This document shows, in pieces, positions 54,318-64,000 of a DNA stretch of 64,000 bases. Positions within the stretch are counted from its first letter, which is position 1. The number at the start of each line of letters is the position of its first letter. Position numbers and translations under genes: made by a program. The notes under the pieces were generated by a model. It searched no databases and was not told the origin of the DNA. It saw nothing but the letters and a program-made list of their open reading frames with translations. This stretch comes from Macrostomum hystrix. Taxonomy: Eukaryota; Platyhelminthes; Macrostomidae. The stretch lies in assembly GCA_950097015.1 (NCBI GenBank), contig CATNEN010000001.1, forward strand, positions 21,443,501-21,507,500, written 5' to 3'.

Positions 54318-56024
54318 ATGCCCCTAGCCTTGCCAATCATAGGCCAGCTCATGTCAGCCCTGAGGCTCTCAGCAGCCATGCCAGGCGGCATCCATAGGTA
54401 TCTGCACTCCACACCTGCACTAGCCAAGAACAAAGGCAAGCCCCGAGCCAAGACCATCCCGGTGGCCACAGCGGCTAAGAGGACACCTCGGGATGGCAGC
54501 TCGCAGGCATTGCTTAATCTGACGCCGGAAGCTTTGAAGAAAAACATTGAAGATCGCAACGCTGCTGAGCTGGCCGATCCGAGGCGTGGTCGCAAGCCGG
54601 ACCCGAACTCCTGTCACCTGCGTGACCTGTTCGAGCCGAGGCGGTTGCCGCTGGCCGAGGTTCTGCGGCGACATCGGGAATTCGCCTGCCCGGAGATGCT
54701 GAATAATCCCAGCGGCCGGCTGTACGCCACCTGCCTGTTTGACATGACGGCTGGCAAGTCTGGCAAGTTCACTGCCCCGTTCTCCAAGGTGAGGCTGCGA
54801 AGGCTGGGAGGCGAGGGTATCAGCCCAGGAGCTGAGAAACTATTTGGGGTGGTATCGCCCGAGAAACTATAAAGAATGGTATCGACCGAGAAACTTTTGT
54901 GGTGGTATCGACCGAGAAACTATAAAGAATGGTATCGACCGAGAAACTATTGTGGTGGTATCGACCGAGAAACTATTAGGGAGGTGGTATCGACCGAGAA
55001 ACTATTGGGGAGGTGGTATCGACCGAGAAACTATTGGGGAGGTGGTATCGACCGAGAAACTGTTGTGGTGGTATCGACTGAGTCACTGAGAAACTATTGG
55101 GGTGGTGGTATCGACCGAGAAACTATTAGGGATGGTATCGACCGAGAAACTATTATCGGTGGTATCGGCCTAGGAACTATTGTAAAAAGTAATCCCAACT
55201 CTTCCGCAATCCCAGGTGATTCGGCTGCCTCACCTGCTCCCGGACAATGTGGTCCGTCAGCACAATGTCATAGCATTCTGCTCCTCGCCGGAGAGTGCCG
55301 AGGAGCTCAAAGCCAAGGGCGCGGTGGATGCCGGTGGCTTGGATCTGATCAACAAGCTGGAGACTGGCGTGTACATTCTCGAGAACTTCGATTACGTCAT
55401 CTGCCATCCGGACTTCTGGCCCAGCCTGCTCAAGGCTCGCAAACTGCTCAAAGACGCAATGCCGCAGCAGAGGTCGTCTCAGGTCACTGAGGATCTGGTG
55501 TCCGCTCTAGAGTTGTACAAGTGAGCTTCTGTTGACATTACTACGAGTAGATACTAGATACTAACTCAAGTCACAAAAGTCTAACTCAAAATCTTCGTTT
55601 CCGAATGCAACTTCCCATATCCCAACTCAAATCCCAAATCCCCTTAAATCTTAAATTCTTAACTCAAATCCCAAATCCCCTTAGGCACGGACTGCCAGTG
55701 AAGCTGGTTCAGGCCGGCGACCTGCCCGACCGCGCCCAATGCCGGGTGCCATTCGGGCTGCTTGACTGGCCGGACTACAACATCGACATGAACCTAGCGG
55801 CCATTGTTAGCGGCCTGCTAGCCGAGAAGCCCAAGCGATCAAGCCGGGAATTCCTGCTGTCCGTGGCCGTGACCTGCCCGCCGTCCGACGAGCTGTTCTT
55901 AGTTGACTGGCAGCCCTACCTGGCAGCTGGAGGACAGGGGCAGACTGGATCTGCGGCTGGAGCCAATGCTGAGTCCGCTGCGGCTGAGACTGAGACTGGC
56001 GAGACTGTTGCAGCGACAGGATGA
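54318..56024 (+). CDS. MRPL1: Mitochondrial large-subunit ribosomal protein uL1m (MRPL1)
   Basis: Three exons: 54318-54788, 55216-55520 and 55685-56024 (phases 0 and 2), 371 aa. The N-terminus has a mitochondrial presequence character (MPLALPIIGQLMSALRLSAA, then HRYLHSTPALA). The L1 fold follows: LYATCLFDMTAGKSGKFTAP, VIRLPHLLPDN, NVIAFCSSPESAEELKAKGA, VDAGGLDLINKLETG, FDYVICHPDFWPSLLKARKL. The A-G-A/V-D-A-G-G-x-D-L-I block, the F-D-x-V-I-x-x-P motif and the LDM/FDM-A/T-x-GK strand match vertebrate MRPL1. uL1 forms the mobile L1 stalk and binds large-subunit rRNA. The C-terminus (QPYLAAGGQGQTGSAAGANA) is low complexity. Start chosen at the first ATG after an acceptor-like TTTTCCAG 23 nt upstream. 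Candidate AATAAA at 57323, past a satellite. Confidence 0.88.
54838..55175. repeat. ~30-bp minisatellite in MRPL1 intron 1
   Basis: Units GGTATCGACCGAGAAACTAT plus TGGGGAGGT or AAAGAAT, about 11 copies, filling most of the 427-bp intron. Confidence 0.92.
55550..55684. repeat. Degenerate AACTCAAATCCC repeats in MRPL1 intron 2
   Basis: Irregular AACTCAAATCCCAAATCCCC units make up most of this 164-bp intron and supply the acceptor. Similar in style to the arrays on either side of the gene. Confidence 0.55.
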
Positions 56025-56149
56025 AATATTCCTCACTGGCTTAGTAGAGACCTCAGGCTGATAGTTGCTTGATTCGAAATATATCCCGTTTGTGTGTCAT
56101 TTTTAGCGACCCTAAATGTCCCTCACCCGATTGAAATCCTCCTTAATCT

Positions 56150-57210
56150 TAAACCTCAAATCCGAATCCCATTCAATCCCTAACCCTCAGATCCTAATCC
56201 CTTACAATCACCAACCCTCAGATCCTAATCCCTTACAATCCCTAACCCTCAGATCCTAATCCCTTACAATCCCTAACCCTCAGATCCTAATCCCTTACAA
56301 TCCCTAACCCTCAGATCCTAATCCCTTACAATCCCTAACCCTCAGATCCTAATCCATTACAATCCCTAACCCCCAGATCCTAATCCCTTACAATCCCTAA
56401 CCCTCAGATCCTAATCCCTTACAATCCCTAACCCTCAGATCCTAATCCCTTACAATCCCTACCCCCAGATCCTAATCCCTTACAATCCCTACCCTCAGAT
56501 CCTAATCCCTTACAATCCCTAACCCTCAGATCCTAATCCCTTACAATCCCTAACCCTCAGATCCTAATCCCTTACAATCCCTACCCCCAGATCCTAATCC
56601 CTTACAATCCCTAACCCTCAGATCCTAATCCATTACCACAATCCCTAACCCTCAGATCCTAATCCCTTACAATCCCTAACCCTCAGATCCTAATCCCTTA
56701 CAATCCCTACCCCCCAGATCCTAATCCCTTACAATCCCTACCCCCAGATCCTAATCCCTTTCAATCCCTAACCCTCAGATCCTAATCCCTTACAATCCCC
56801 AACCCTCAGATCCTAATCCCTTACAATCCCTAACCCTCAGATCCTAATCCCTTACAATCCCTTACCCTCAGATCCTAATCCCTTACAATCCCTAACCCTC
56901 AGATCCTAATCCCTTACAATCCCTACCCCCAGATCCTAATCCCTTACAATCACCAACCCTCAGATCTTAATCCATTACAATCCCTACCCCCAGATCCTAA
57001 TCCCTTTCTATCCCTAACCCTCAGATCCTAATCCATTACAATCCCTAACCCTCAGATCCTAATCCCTTTCAATCCCTAACCCTCAGATCCTAATCCATTA
57101 CAATCCCTAACCCTCAGATCCTAATCCCTTTCAATCCCCAACCCTCAGATCCTAATCCCTTTCAATCCCCAACCCTCAGATCCTAATCCCTAATAATCCC
57201 TAACCCTCAG
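56150..57210. repeat. 31-bp minisatellite downstream of MRPL1
   Basis: About 33 units, core CCTAACCCTCAGATCCTAAT plus CCCTTACAATC. Contains CCCTAACCCT but not tandem telomere hexamers. Lies between the MRPL1 stop and the AATAAA at 57323, so it may be in the 3' UTR. Confidence 0.95.
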
Positions 57211-57322
57211 ATTAAAAAAACGTTCTGCCAAGATCCATCGCAGATCCTAACCGTGAAACTGAAGTCCTAAAGCGCAAACAATTCTGTTTTATTGTTAGCT
57301 AAGAGTTTTGGCATTTCGTATT

Positions 57323-57328
57323 AATAAA
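57323..57328 (+). terminator. Candidate MRPL1 poly(A) signal
   Basis: AATAAA about 1.3 kb after the MRPL1 stop and 205 bp before the Hv1 ATG. It is the first canonical signal I noticed downstream of the stop. Confidence 0.3.
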
Positions 57329-57532
57329 TATACAGTACTTTGCTGATAGAACACTGTGCAGTTTCAGGCAATTTAGTGCATATGAAAATATGCTGCTTTT
57401 ATAAATGTTAGACTTCGAATAGCCATTGTCCTACTGACATGCTTTGTCAGTAACGCAAACGGACTAAAAATTCGTGTTTTCTCATAAAAAGTAAGTTTAA
57501 GAAGCGCCAAATAATTTTTTCAGCTGGTTGCC

Positions 57533-60292
57533 ATGGCAACCAACAGCTCAGATCCCGAGGCTCAGCGGGGCGAAGATGTCGCAGGCCTGGACGCGGAGTT
57601 CAGTTTGAGTGCTCAGCCGAGCGCCACCTTGGCTAACTTTTTGGCCGACTGGCGCGCCATCGACCCGACGTCTGGCCAGGCCTGCTGGCAGCGCAACCGG
57701 GTGGCGCGCCAGCACCTGAACCACCTGCTGCACACGCGAATGTTTCAGGTGACCAACTTGTCACTAACTAGTATGCAGGCTCTGAGAAACTCGGACTCCA
57801 TCCATGCACCGTTCCCGTCTCTCCTGTATCTCTCTTTAATATGTCCCGTGTCTCATCTCTCCCGTGTCTCATCTCTCCCGTGTCTCATCTCTCCCGTGTC
57901 TCATCTCTCCCGTGTCTCATCTCTCCCGTGTCACATCTCTCCCGTGTCTCATCTCTCCCGTGTCTCATCTCTCCCGTGTCTCATCTCTCCCGTGTCACAT
58001 CTCTCCCGTGTCTCATCTCTCCCGTGTCTCATCTCTCCCGTGTCTCATCTCTCCCGTGTCTCATCTCTCCCGTGTCTCATTTCTCCCGTGTCTTATCTCT
58101 CCCGTGTCTCATCTCTCCCGTGTCTCATCTCTTCCGTGTCACATCTCTCCCGTGTCTCATCTCTCCCGTGTCTCATCTCTTCCGTGTCTCATCTCTCCCA
58201 TGTCTCATCTCTCCCTGTCTCATCTCTCCCGTGTCTCATCTCTTCCGTGTCACATCTCTCCCGTGTCTCATCTCTCCCGTGTCTCATCTCTCCCGAGTCT
58301 CATCTCTCCCATGTCTCATCTCTCCCGTGTCTCATCTCTCCCGTGTCTCATCTCTCCCGTGTCTCATCTCTCCAGTGTCTCATCTCTCCCATGTCTCATC
58401 TCTCCCATGTCTCATCTCTCCCGTGTCTCATCTCTTCCGTGTCACATCTCTCCCGTGTCTCATCTCTCCCGTGTCTCATCTCTCCCATGTCTCATCTCTC
58501 CCGTGTCTCATCTCTCCCGTGTCTCATCTCTCCCATGTCTCATCTCTCCCATGTCTCATCTCTCCCATGTCTCATCTCTCCCGTGTCTCATCTCTTCCGT
58601 GTCACATCTCTCCCGTGTCTCATCTCTCCCGTGTCTCATCTCTCCCGTGTCTCATCTATCCCGTGTCTCATCTATCCCGTGTCTCATCTATCCCCATTTT
58701 TAGTATTCTAATAACTCGCGGAGGGTCCGACTATTCCCTGCAGATTCTGATCATCGTCCTGGTGCTGATCGATGCAGTGATTGTGGTGGCCGAGTTGGCT
58801 ATCGATCTGGGCCTTCTAAATTCCGACGGACGTCAGGGGCTCGAGTCAAGCCCATGGCCCCGCCTGTTGCACGCTGTCAGCTTGTCCATTCTGACCTTCT
58901 TTCTCCTGGAAGCCGGCGCCAAACTCTACGCGATGGGTCTCAGCATACTGCACCACAAGATGGAACTGCTGGACATGTTTATCATTGTAGTGTCTTTCGG
59001 CCTGGATGTGGCCAGTGCTGTGCCAGGGTCACAGCTCACCGCTCTGTTCGGCCTAGTGGTGCTGCTGCGCCTGTGGCGGGTTGTGAGGATTGTTAACAGT
59101 GAGTAGCCCACCTGCCTTCAGTGTTTTCCTCAGCCCCTGAGCCTTCAATGTCTGATGGACCTCAGGACCAGAGCCTTCTGTATTTTCCTCAGCCCCTGAG
59201 CCTTCAGTGTCAGATCCACCTCAGTCCCTGAGCCTTCAGTGTCAGATCCACATCAGCCCCTGAGCCTTCAGTGTCAGATCCACCTCAGTCCCTGAGCCTT
59301 CATTGTCTGATGGACCTCAGGACCAGAGCCTTCTGTATTTTCCTCAGTCCCTGAGCCTTCAGTGTCAGATCCACCTCAGTCCCTGAGCCTTCATTGTCTG
59401 ATGGACCTCAGGACCAGAGCCTTCTGTATTTTCCTCAGCCCCTGAGCCTTCACTGTTTTTCTCAGCCCCTGAGCCTTCAGTGTCAGATCCACCTCAGCCC
59501 CTGAGCCTTCAGTGTTTTCCTCAGCCCTGAGCCTTCAGTGCTTTCCTCAGCCCCTGAGCCTTCACTGTTTTTCTCAGCCCCTGAGCCTTCAGTGTTTTCC
59601 TCAGCCCCTGAGCCTTCAGTGTCAGATCCACCCCTGAGCCTTCAGTGTCTGATCCACCCCTGAGCCTTCAGTGTCAGATCCACCCCTGAGCCTTCAGTGT
59701 CAGATCCACCCCTGAGCCTTCAGTGTCTGATCCACCCCTGAGCCTTCAGTGTCAGATCCACCCCTGAGCCTTCAGTGTCAGATCCACCTCAGCCCCTGAG
59801 CCTTCAGTGTCAGATCCACCCCTGAGCCTTCAGTGTCAGATCCACCCCTGAGCCTTCAGTGTCAGATCCACCCCTGAGCCTTCAGTGTCAGATCCACCTC
59901 AGCCCCTGAGCCTTCAGTGTCAGATCCACCTCAGCCCCTGAGCCTTCAGTGTCAGATCCACCCCTGCTCTCCATCCAGGCATCGCCCTGTCGGTGCGCCT
60001 TCAGGGCCAGAAGTCGCTGGCCAGACAGGTCGAGCTGCGCGCAGCAGCCGAGCAGCGCTGCGAAGAGCTTTTGAAGCGGCTAGGCGAGCTGAACGCCGGC
60101 CTTGGCGAAGCCCTGGCACTGCTGACTGTGGATTGCGGGCCAACTCCACCTGCAGTCAGTCCTGCCACGTTGAAACGATTAAAGATGCTGCTAGAGCTCT
60201 CTGCACCTGAGCAGCAGCAGCAGCAGCAGCAATCAACGAAAGGTTCTTCCATAGTTGAAGAAGATGCTGCTGTTAACAGTGGCGATGCTTAG
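57533..60292 (+). CDS. HVCN1: Voltage-gated proton channel Hv1
   Basis: Three exons: 57533-57748, 58744-59098 and 59979-60292 (phases 0 and 1), 294 aa. A voltage-sensor-only channel in which each subunit conducts H+ outward. S1 ILIIVLVLIDAVIVVAEL carries the selectivity Asp (D82, human D112 position), then E89 and D93. S2 has E128 and K132 (LLEAGAKL). S3 has LHHKMELLDMFIIVVSFGLD with D149 and D160. S4 is LLRLWRVVRIVNS with R181, R184, R187 and N190. H115 before S2 matches the first zinc-binding His of human Hv1, but the S3-S4 loop (VPGSQLTALF) lacks the second. The C-terminus is a coiled coil (QVELRAAAEQRCEELLKRLG), as in dimeric Hv1, followed by a seven-Gln run. ATG chosen 9 nt after an acceptor-like TTTTTTCAG. 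Confidence 0.95.
57749..58743 (+). other. Hv1 intron 1
   Basis: Donor CAG|GTGACC, acceptor ACTATTCCCTGCAG. The 16-bp satellite occupies most of it. Exon 1 stays open into the array, giving a spurious 392-codon ORF. Confidence 0.9.
57838..58695. repeat. 16-bp minisatellite in Hv1 intron 1
   Basis: About 53 copies of GTCTCATCTCTCCCGT with C/T and A/G variants. It is the exact reverse complement of GAGACACGGGAGAGAT (rotated) in the hAT-like MITE at 40662-41540. No hAT termini flank this copy. Confidence 0.96.
59115..59975. repeat. 26-bp minisatellite in Hv1 intron 2
   Basis: Units built on CCTGAGCCTTCAGTGTCAGA plus TCCACC, with TTTTCCTCAGCCC variants. It fills almost all of the intron and reaches within a few bases of the acceptor of exon 3. 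Confidence 0.94.
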
Positions 60293-60509
60293 GTCCAGTC
60301 GATTTATAGTTTTTAACTTTGGCTTACTGATTTTCTCAAGATCGATAAAAAATCTCCTGCAATTTCTATGAATTGTTTCCCATACCCTATCTGCTTCAAG
60401 CTCCTATCATTCTTTACAATAGCCTAAATTATTTATTTATTTAGTTAATCATGCTAAGCGTATATGTGATTATGGACTAAAGGCTTTAATGTTAAAGGTA
60501 CGCTCGTAA

Positions 60510-61590
60510 CTGCAGTCCCTGAAGGTTTAGAGGATGGGTTTGGCTGCAGTTCCTGATGGTTCAGGGAATGGTTTGGCTGCAGTCCCTGAAGGTTTAGAGG
60601 ATGGGTTTGGCTGCAGTTCCTGATGGTTTAGAAGATGGGTTTGGCTGCAGTTCCTGATGGTTCAGGAAACGGGTTTGGCTGCAGTCCCTGAAGGTTCAGG
60701 GAACGGGCTTTTCTGCAGCTCCTGAAGGTTCAGGGAACGGGTTTGGCTGCAGTCCCTGAAGGTTCAGGGAACGGGTTTGGCTGCTGTCCCTGAAGGTTCA
60801 GGGAATGGTTTGGCTGCAGTTCCTGATGGTTCAGGGAACGGGTTTGGCTTCTGTCCCTGAAGGTTCAGGGAATGGTTTGGCTGCATTCCCTGAAGGTTCA
60901 GGGAACGGGTTTGGCTGCATTCCCTGAAGGTTCAGGGAACGGGTTTGGCTGCTGTCCCTGAAGGTTCAGGGAATGGTTTGGCTGCATTCCCTGATGGTTC
61001 AGGGAACGGGTTTAGCTGCTGTCCCTGAAGGTTCAGGGAATGGTTTGGCTGCATTCCCTGAAGGTTCAGGAAATGGGTTTGGCTGCAGTTCCTGAAGGTT
61101 CAGGGAATGGTTTGGCTGCATTCCCTGAAGGTTCAGGAAATGGGCTTGGCTGCAGTCCCTGAAGGTTCAGGGAACGGGTTTGCCTGCTGTCCCTGAAGGT
61201 TCAGGGAATGGTTTAGCTGCAGTCCCTGAAGGTTCAGGGAACGGGTTTAGCTGCAGTCCCTGAAGGTTCAGGGAACGGGTTTGCCTGCTGTCCCTGAAGG
61301 TTCAGGGAATGGTTTAGCTGCAGTCCCTGAAGGTTCAGGGAACGGGTTTAGCTGCAGTCTCTGAAGGTTCAGGGAACGGGTTTGGCTGCAGTCCCTGAAA
61401 GTTCAGGGAATGGTTTTGCTGCAGTCCTTGAAGGTTCAGGAAATGGGTTTGGCTGCAGCTACTGAATATTCAGGGGATGGGTTTGGCTGCAGGCCCTGAA
61501 GGTTCAGGAAATGGGTTTGGCTGCAGTCCCTGAAGGTTCAGGGAACGGGTTAGGCTGCAGCTACTGAATATTCAGGGGATGGGTTCAGGT
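60510..61590. repeat. 33/34-bp minisatellite downstream of Hv1
   Basis: About 32 units, core CTGAAGGTTCAGGGAACGGG followed by TTTGGCTGCAGTCC. Two lengths, 33 (AATGGTTTGG) and 34 bp (AACGGGTTTGG), partly alternate. Each unit contains the imperfect inverted repeat CCCTGAAGGTTCAGGG. Confidence 0.95.
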
Positions 61591-62340
61591 ATTACTATAG
61601 AATTAGTAGTGTCTTTGTTATATTCACTACAGTTTATTTACTTTTCCCAACATTGTAAAAACGATAATATTTTTCTTTCTTCTCAAATATTGTCGATTTT
61701 GTAATATTGTATTTTGCACCTATTAAAAAGTATTATTCGGTTGCATAATAATTATAATTTTGGCACTGTGATTTACATTCCAGATTTTTATCTACATTTT
61801 CTAATGATTTATGATTGATTGCATTTCCATCTTATTGAATTTTTGGTGCACATAAAAGTTTTTGTTTTCAGTTTAAGTTAGATTTTTATATCAATTGTAC
61901 ACAAAATATACACAGGTTAATTTATGTGATTCTTCGTTATGTTTTTCGCTTATTGATTTTCCTATCATTTACATTTTTAGCTTCAAATTAAATTTTCTTT
62001 AAAAAAAGTTCACATTTTTTTCACTTTCATTCAGTCTTTTGGAAGACAAGGCATAGATAATTTATTTGAATAAGCAATCAGCAAATCAAAGTGAGAAACT
62101 TAACAGTAACAAAACTTTTGCTTTGAGCGTTTAGTGTGCGTGCTTAGTGTACAAAACGGTAAATAGAATTTAATAACTAAGGATTTAACATCTTTTTGTT
62201 ACTTGATAACTAGGCAGACAGGTAATCAATTTTGGATTGACAAAATCAACTATGCTAGTCTATACCTGATGTTAGATGAGCACCTAAACATGGCTTCTAT
62301 GATTGTACTTGCCATCCTCGACTGCTCAACTCGTTTTTGA
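61591..62340. other. AT-rich intergenic segment
   Basis: No supported gene. T-rich tracts are common. It separates two satellite arrays between convergent genes. Confidence 0.6.
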
Positions 62341-62344
62341 GTAG

Positions 62345-62815
62345 CTATAGAACAGCTGAACACTCATTCTGTCTAACAGGTTGTCATAACAATCGAACAG
62401 CTGAACACTTATTCTGTCTAACAGGTTGTCATAACAATCGAACAGCTGAACACTTGTTCTGTCTAACAGGTTGTCATAACAATCGAACAGCTGAACACTT
62501 ATTCTGTCTAACAGGTTGTCATAACAATCGAACAGCTGAACACTTATTCTGTCTAACAGATAATGACTTTCTGTCTAACAGATAATGACTTTCTGTTTAA
62601 CAGGTTGTCATAACAATCGAACAGCTGAACACTTATTCTGTCTAACAGGTTGTCATAACAATCGAACAGCTGAACACTTATTCTGTCTAACAGGACATAA
62701 CCATCGAACAGCTGAACACTCATTCTGTCTAACAGGTTGTCATAACAATCGAACAGCTGAACACTTGTTCTGTCTAACAGATAATGACTTTCTGTCTAAC
62801 CGGTTCTCATAACCA
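62345..62815. repeat. 45-bp minisatellite
   Basis: Units containing ACAGGTTGTCATAACAATCG then AACAGCTGAACACTTATTCT, with shorter ATAATGACTTTCTGTCTAAC units interspersed. 15-codon periodic ORFs (HNNRTAEHLFCLTGC) are artefacts. Confidence 0.94.
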
Positions 62816-63015
62816 TCGCTGTTAGACTGAAGGTACTAAACTCAATCCTATTTGTTAGGCAGTTGAGTATTAAGTCCTAATTGTAAAGTTTTTTTAATTC
62901 TAAAATGCAGTCAAGAAGCCTCAGTCTAACACCTTGTCTAACCGTGTGTCTGGAGCACCAATGTGCTCAAATGTCAGCGCCAGAGCATGGTCACACCGTG
63001 AAGTCGTTGAGTCCT

Positions 63016-63912
63016 CTACTTGATCTCCTCGAGTCCCTGCAAGCCCGCCTGCAGCTCGGCTTCAATTTCGGCTGCCATCGAGTCCTGCTTGCGACAGTCC
63101 TCCTGCAGCCGCTGCAGCTCCCGGCACCGCCTGGCCAATTCGTGCTCCGCCGCCTCTGCGCGCTCCAGGACCTCCGCTAGCCGAGCCTGCGGGCCAGGCC
63201 GGGGGAAATCTCACCCCCACTCTGGAAATCTCACCCTCCTACTTGGAAATCTCACCCTCCTACTTTGCAAATCTCACACCCTACTTTGCAAATCTCACAC
63301 CCTACTTTGCAAATCTCACACCCTACTCTGGAAATCTCACCTACTCTGGAAATCTCACCCCTACTTTATAAATCTCACACCTAGTGAGGGAATTCCACCA
63401 CTTATTTGGAAATCTCACCCCCTATTCTAAAAATCTCACCCTTACTCTAGAAGTCTCACATCTTACTCTGAAAATATCACTGCCTACTTTGGTTATCTCA
63501 CACTTCCTACTCTAAAAATCTCACCCGACTCTGGAAATCTCACCCCTACTAAAAAATCTTACACCCTAATGTTGAGATCTCAGCCCTACCGTATGAAATC
63601 TCACTCCCTACTTTAGAAATCCCAAGGAAGTCCCACCTTGAGCTCGGCGGCTGTCGTATCGTGCTCATCCTCAGCCTCGGAGGCCTTGGCGCATCGCTTC
63701 TCAAACTCCTTGGCCTGCTCCTGACTGTCCGCCAGGCTGCGCGTCAGGTCGGCCAGGTTGAACTCGGCCGCATCCGCCCTGGCGTCGGCCCTCGCCGCCG
63801 ACGCCTCGGCCGCTTTCAACCGACGGGATTCTTCCTCCAGCTGGCTGCTCAACTCCCCTAGGCGCTGCTTGGCCTCCTTGAGTTTCTTCTCCAGGTCGTC
63901 CACTGCCGCCTC
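63016..63912 (-). CDS. Tropomyosin-like coiled-coil protein, last two exons
   Basis: Exons 63912-63637 (92 codons) and 63186-63016 (57 codons with TAG), both phase 0; upstream exons lie beyond the right edge. The sequence is continuous heptad coiled coil: EAAVDDLEKKLKEAKQRLGE, RADARADAAEFNLADLTRSL, KEFEKRCAKASEAEDEHDTT, then ARLAEVLERAEAAEHELARR and EIEAELQAGLQGLEEIK at the end. Gap-free resemblance to the C-terminal part of tropomyosin (KSLE..EQEAS..ED..EETI..L, RL..AE.RA.EAER, ending about 55 residues later) suggests a divergent tropomyosin paralogue. It is too diverged for a canonical muscle tropomyosin, and another coiled-coil family remains possible. Confidence 0.6.
63225..63625. repeat. 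~20-bp minisatellite in last intron of the tropomyosin-like gene
   Basis: Irregular AATCTCACCCCTACTCTGGA-like units, 17-22 bp, fill the intron between 63187 and 63636. Confidence 0.9.
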
Positions 63913-64000
63913 CTGCAGCGGCGGGGAGAGAACCGGATTTGGGAGGGATTACCGATCTTTTGTGATGAATCAACGATTCACTGTAATAATATTAACGAAT

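Noticed and set aside
56150-57210. Interstitial telomere repeats
   Set aside because: CCCTAACCCT occurs once per 31-bp unit; there is no run of tandem hexamers.
57841-58711. ORFs of 279-421 aa rich in VSHLSRVSSLPCL
   Set aside because: 16-bp satellite; only the segment from 58744 of the longest is genuine Hv1 exon 2.
62337-62812. HNNRTAEHLFCLTGC repeat ORFs
   Set aside because: 45-bp satellite, interrupted and lacking gene context.

Overview
The window is nuclear DNA from an animal. It holds spliced genes with GT-AG introns, metazoan gene families (EPC, MBD5/6, RGS22, Hv1, tropomyosin-type coiled coil), tRNA-derived SINEs and hAT-type MITEs. Exons are GC-rich and set in AT-rich non-coding DNA. 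Tandem minisatellites with units of about 16-45 bp lie in introns and between genes and fill very roughly a fifth of the window. An invertebrate is likely. Consensus-like splice acceptors sit a few bases upstream of most start codons, which hints at spliced-leader trans-splicing as in flatworms and some other phyla. The species cannot be named from sequence alone.

Layout. 1-0.6 kb: 32-bp minisatellite. 0.7-0.92 kb, minus: an unrecognised polyQ exon of a gene leaving the left edge. 3.6-4.7 kb, plus: intronless FkbM-type methyltransferase with a membrane anchor. 8.4-11.5 kb, minus: Enhancer of polycomb (EPC), two coding exons, 568 aa. 15.9-22.7 kb, minus: an MBD5/6-type protein, three coding exons, 597 aa, with a polyQ/Ala N-terminus and an MBD split by a 4.6-kb intron full of satellites. 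26.9-49.8 kb (possibly 51.9 kb), plus: an RGS22 orthologue rebuilt from about 28 phase-consistent exons, including microexons of 30, 18, 12 and perhaps 6 nt. 54.3-56.0 kb, plus: mitochondrial ribosomal protein uL1m (MRPL1), three exons, 371 aa. 57.5-60.3 kb, plus: voltage-gated proton channel Hv1, three exons, 294 aa. 63.0-63.9 kb, minus: the last two exons of a divergent tropomyosin-like coiled-coil protein that leaves the right edge.

Functional themes. EPC (NuA4/TIP60 acetyltransferase scaffold) and MBD5/6 (PR-DUB-associated in vertebrates) are adjacent chromatin genes in tandem. RGS22 and Hv1 are both linked to sperm or ciliated cells in vertebrates, but nothing here shows co-regulation. 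Most long ORFs outside the genes are repeat artefacts, because many satellite units are multiples of 3 or lack stops in several frames.

The strongest unusual observations are: (i) an 879-bp hAT-like MITE with a perfect 8-bp target duplication whose interior is a 16-bp minisatellite, the identical 16-mer forming the intron-1 satellite of Hv1 in the opposite orientation; (ii) the RGS22 microexon series and two candidate 3' ends; (iii) three minisatellite clusters around MRPL1 that look like one decaying family; (iv) acceptor-like sites directly upstream of ATGs in six genes. Exon models were made by eye from ORFs, splice consensus, phase and family resemblance. No search or transcript data were available.
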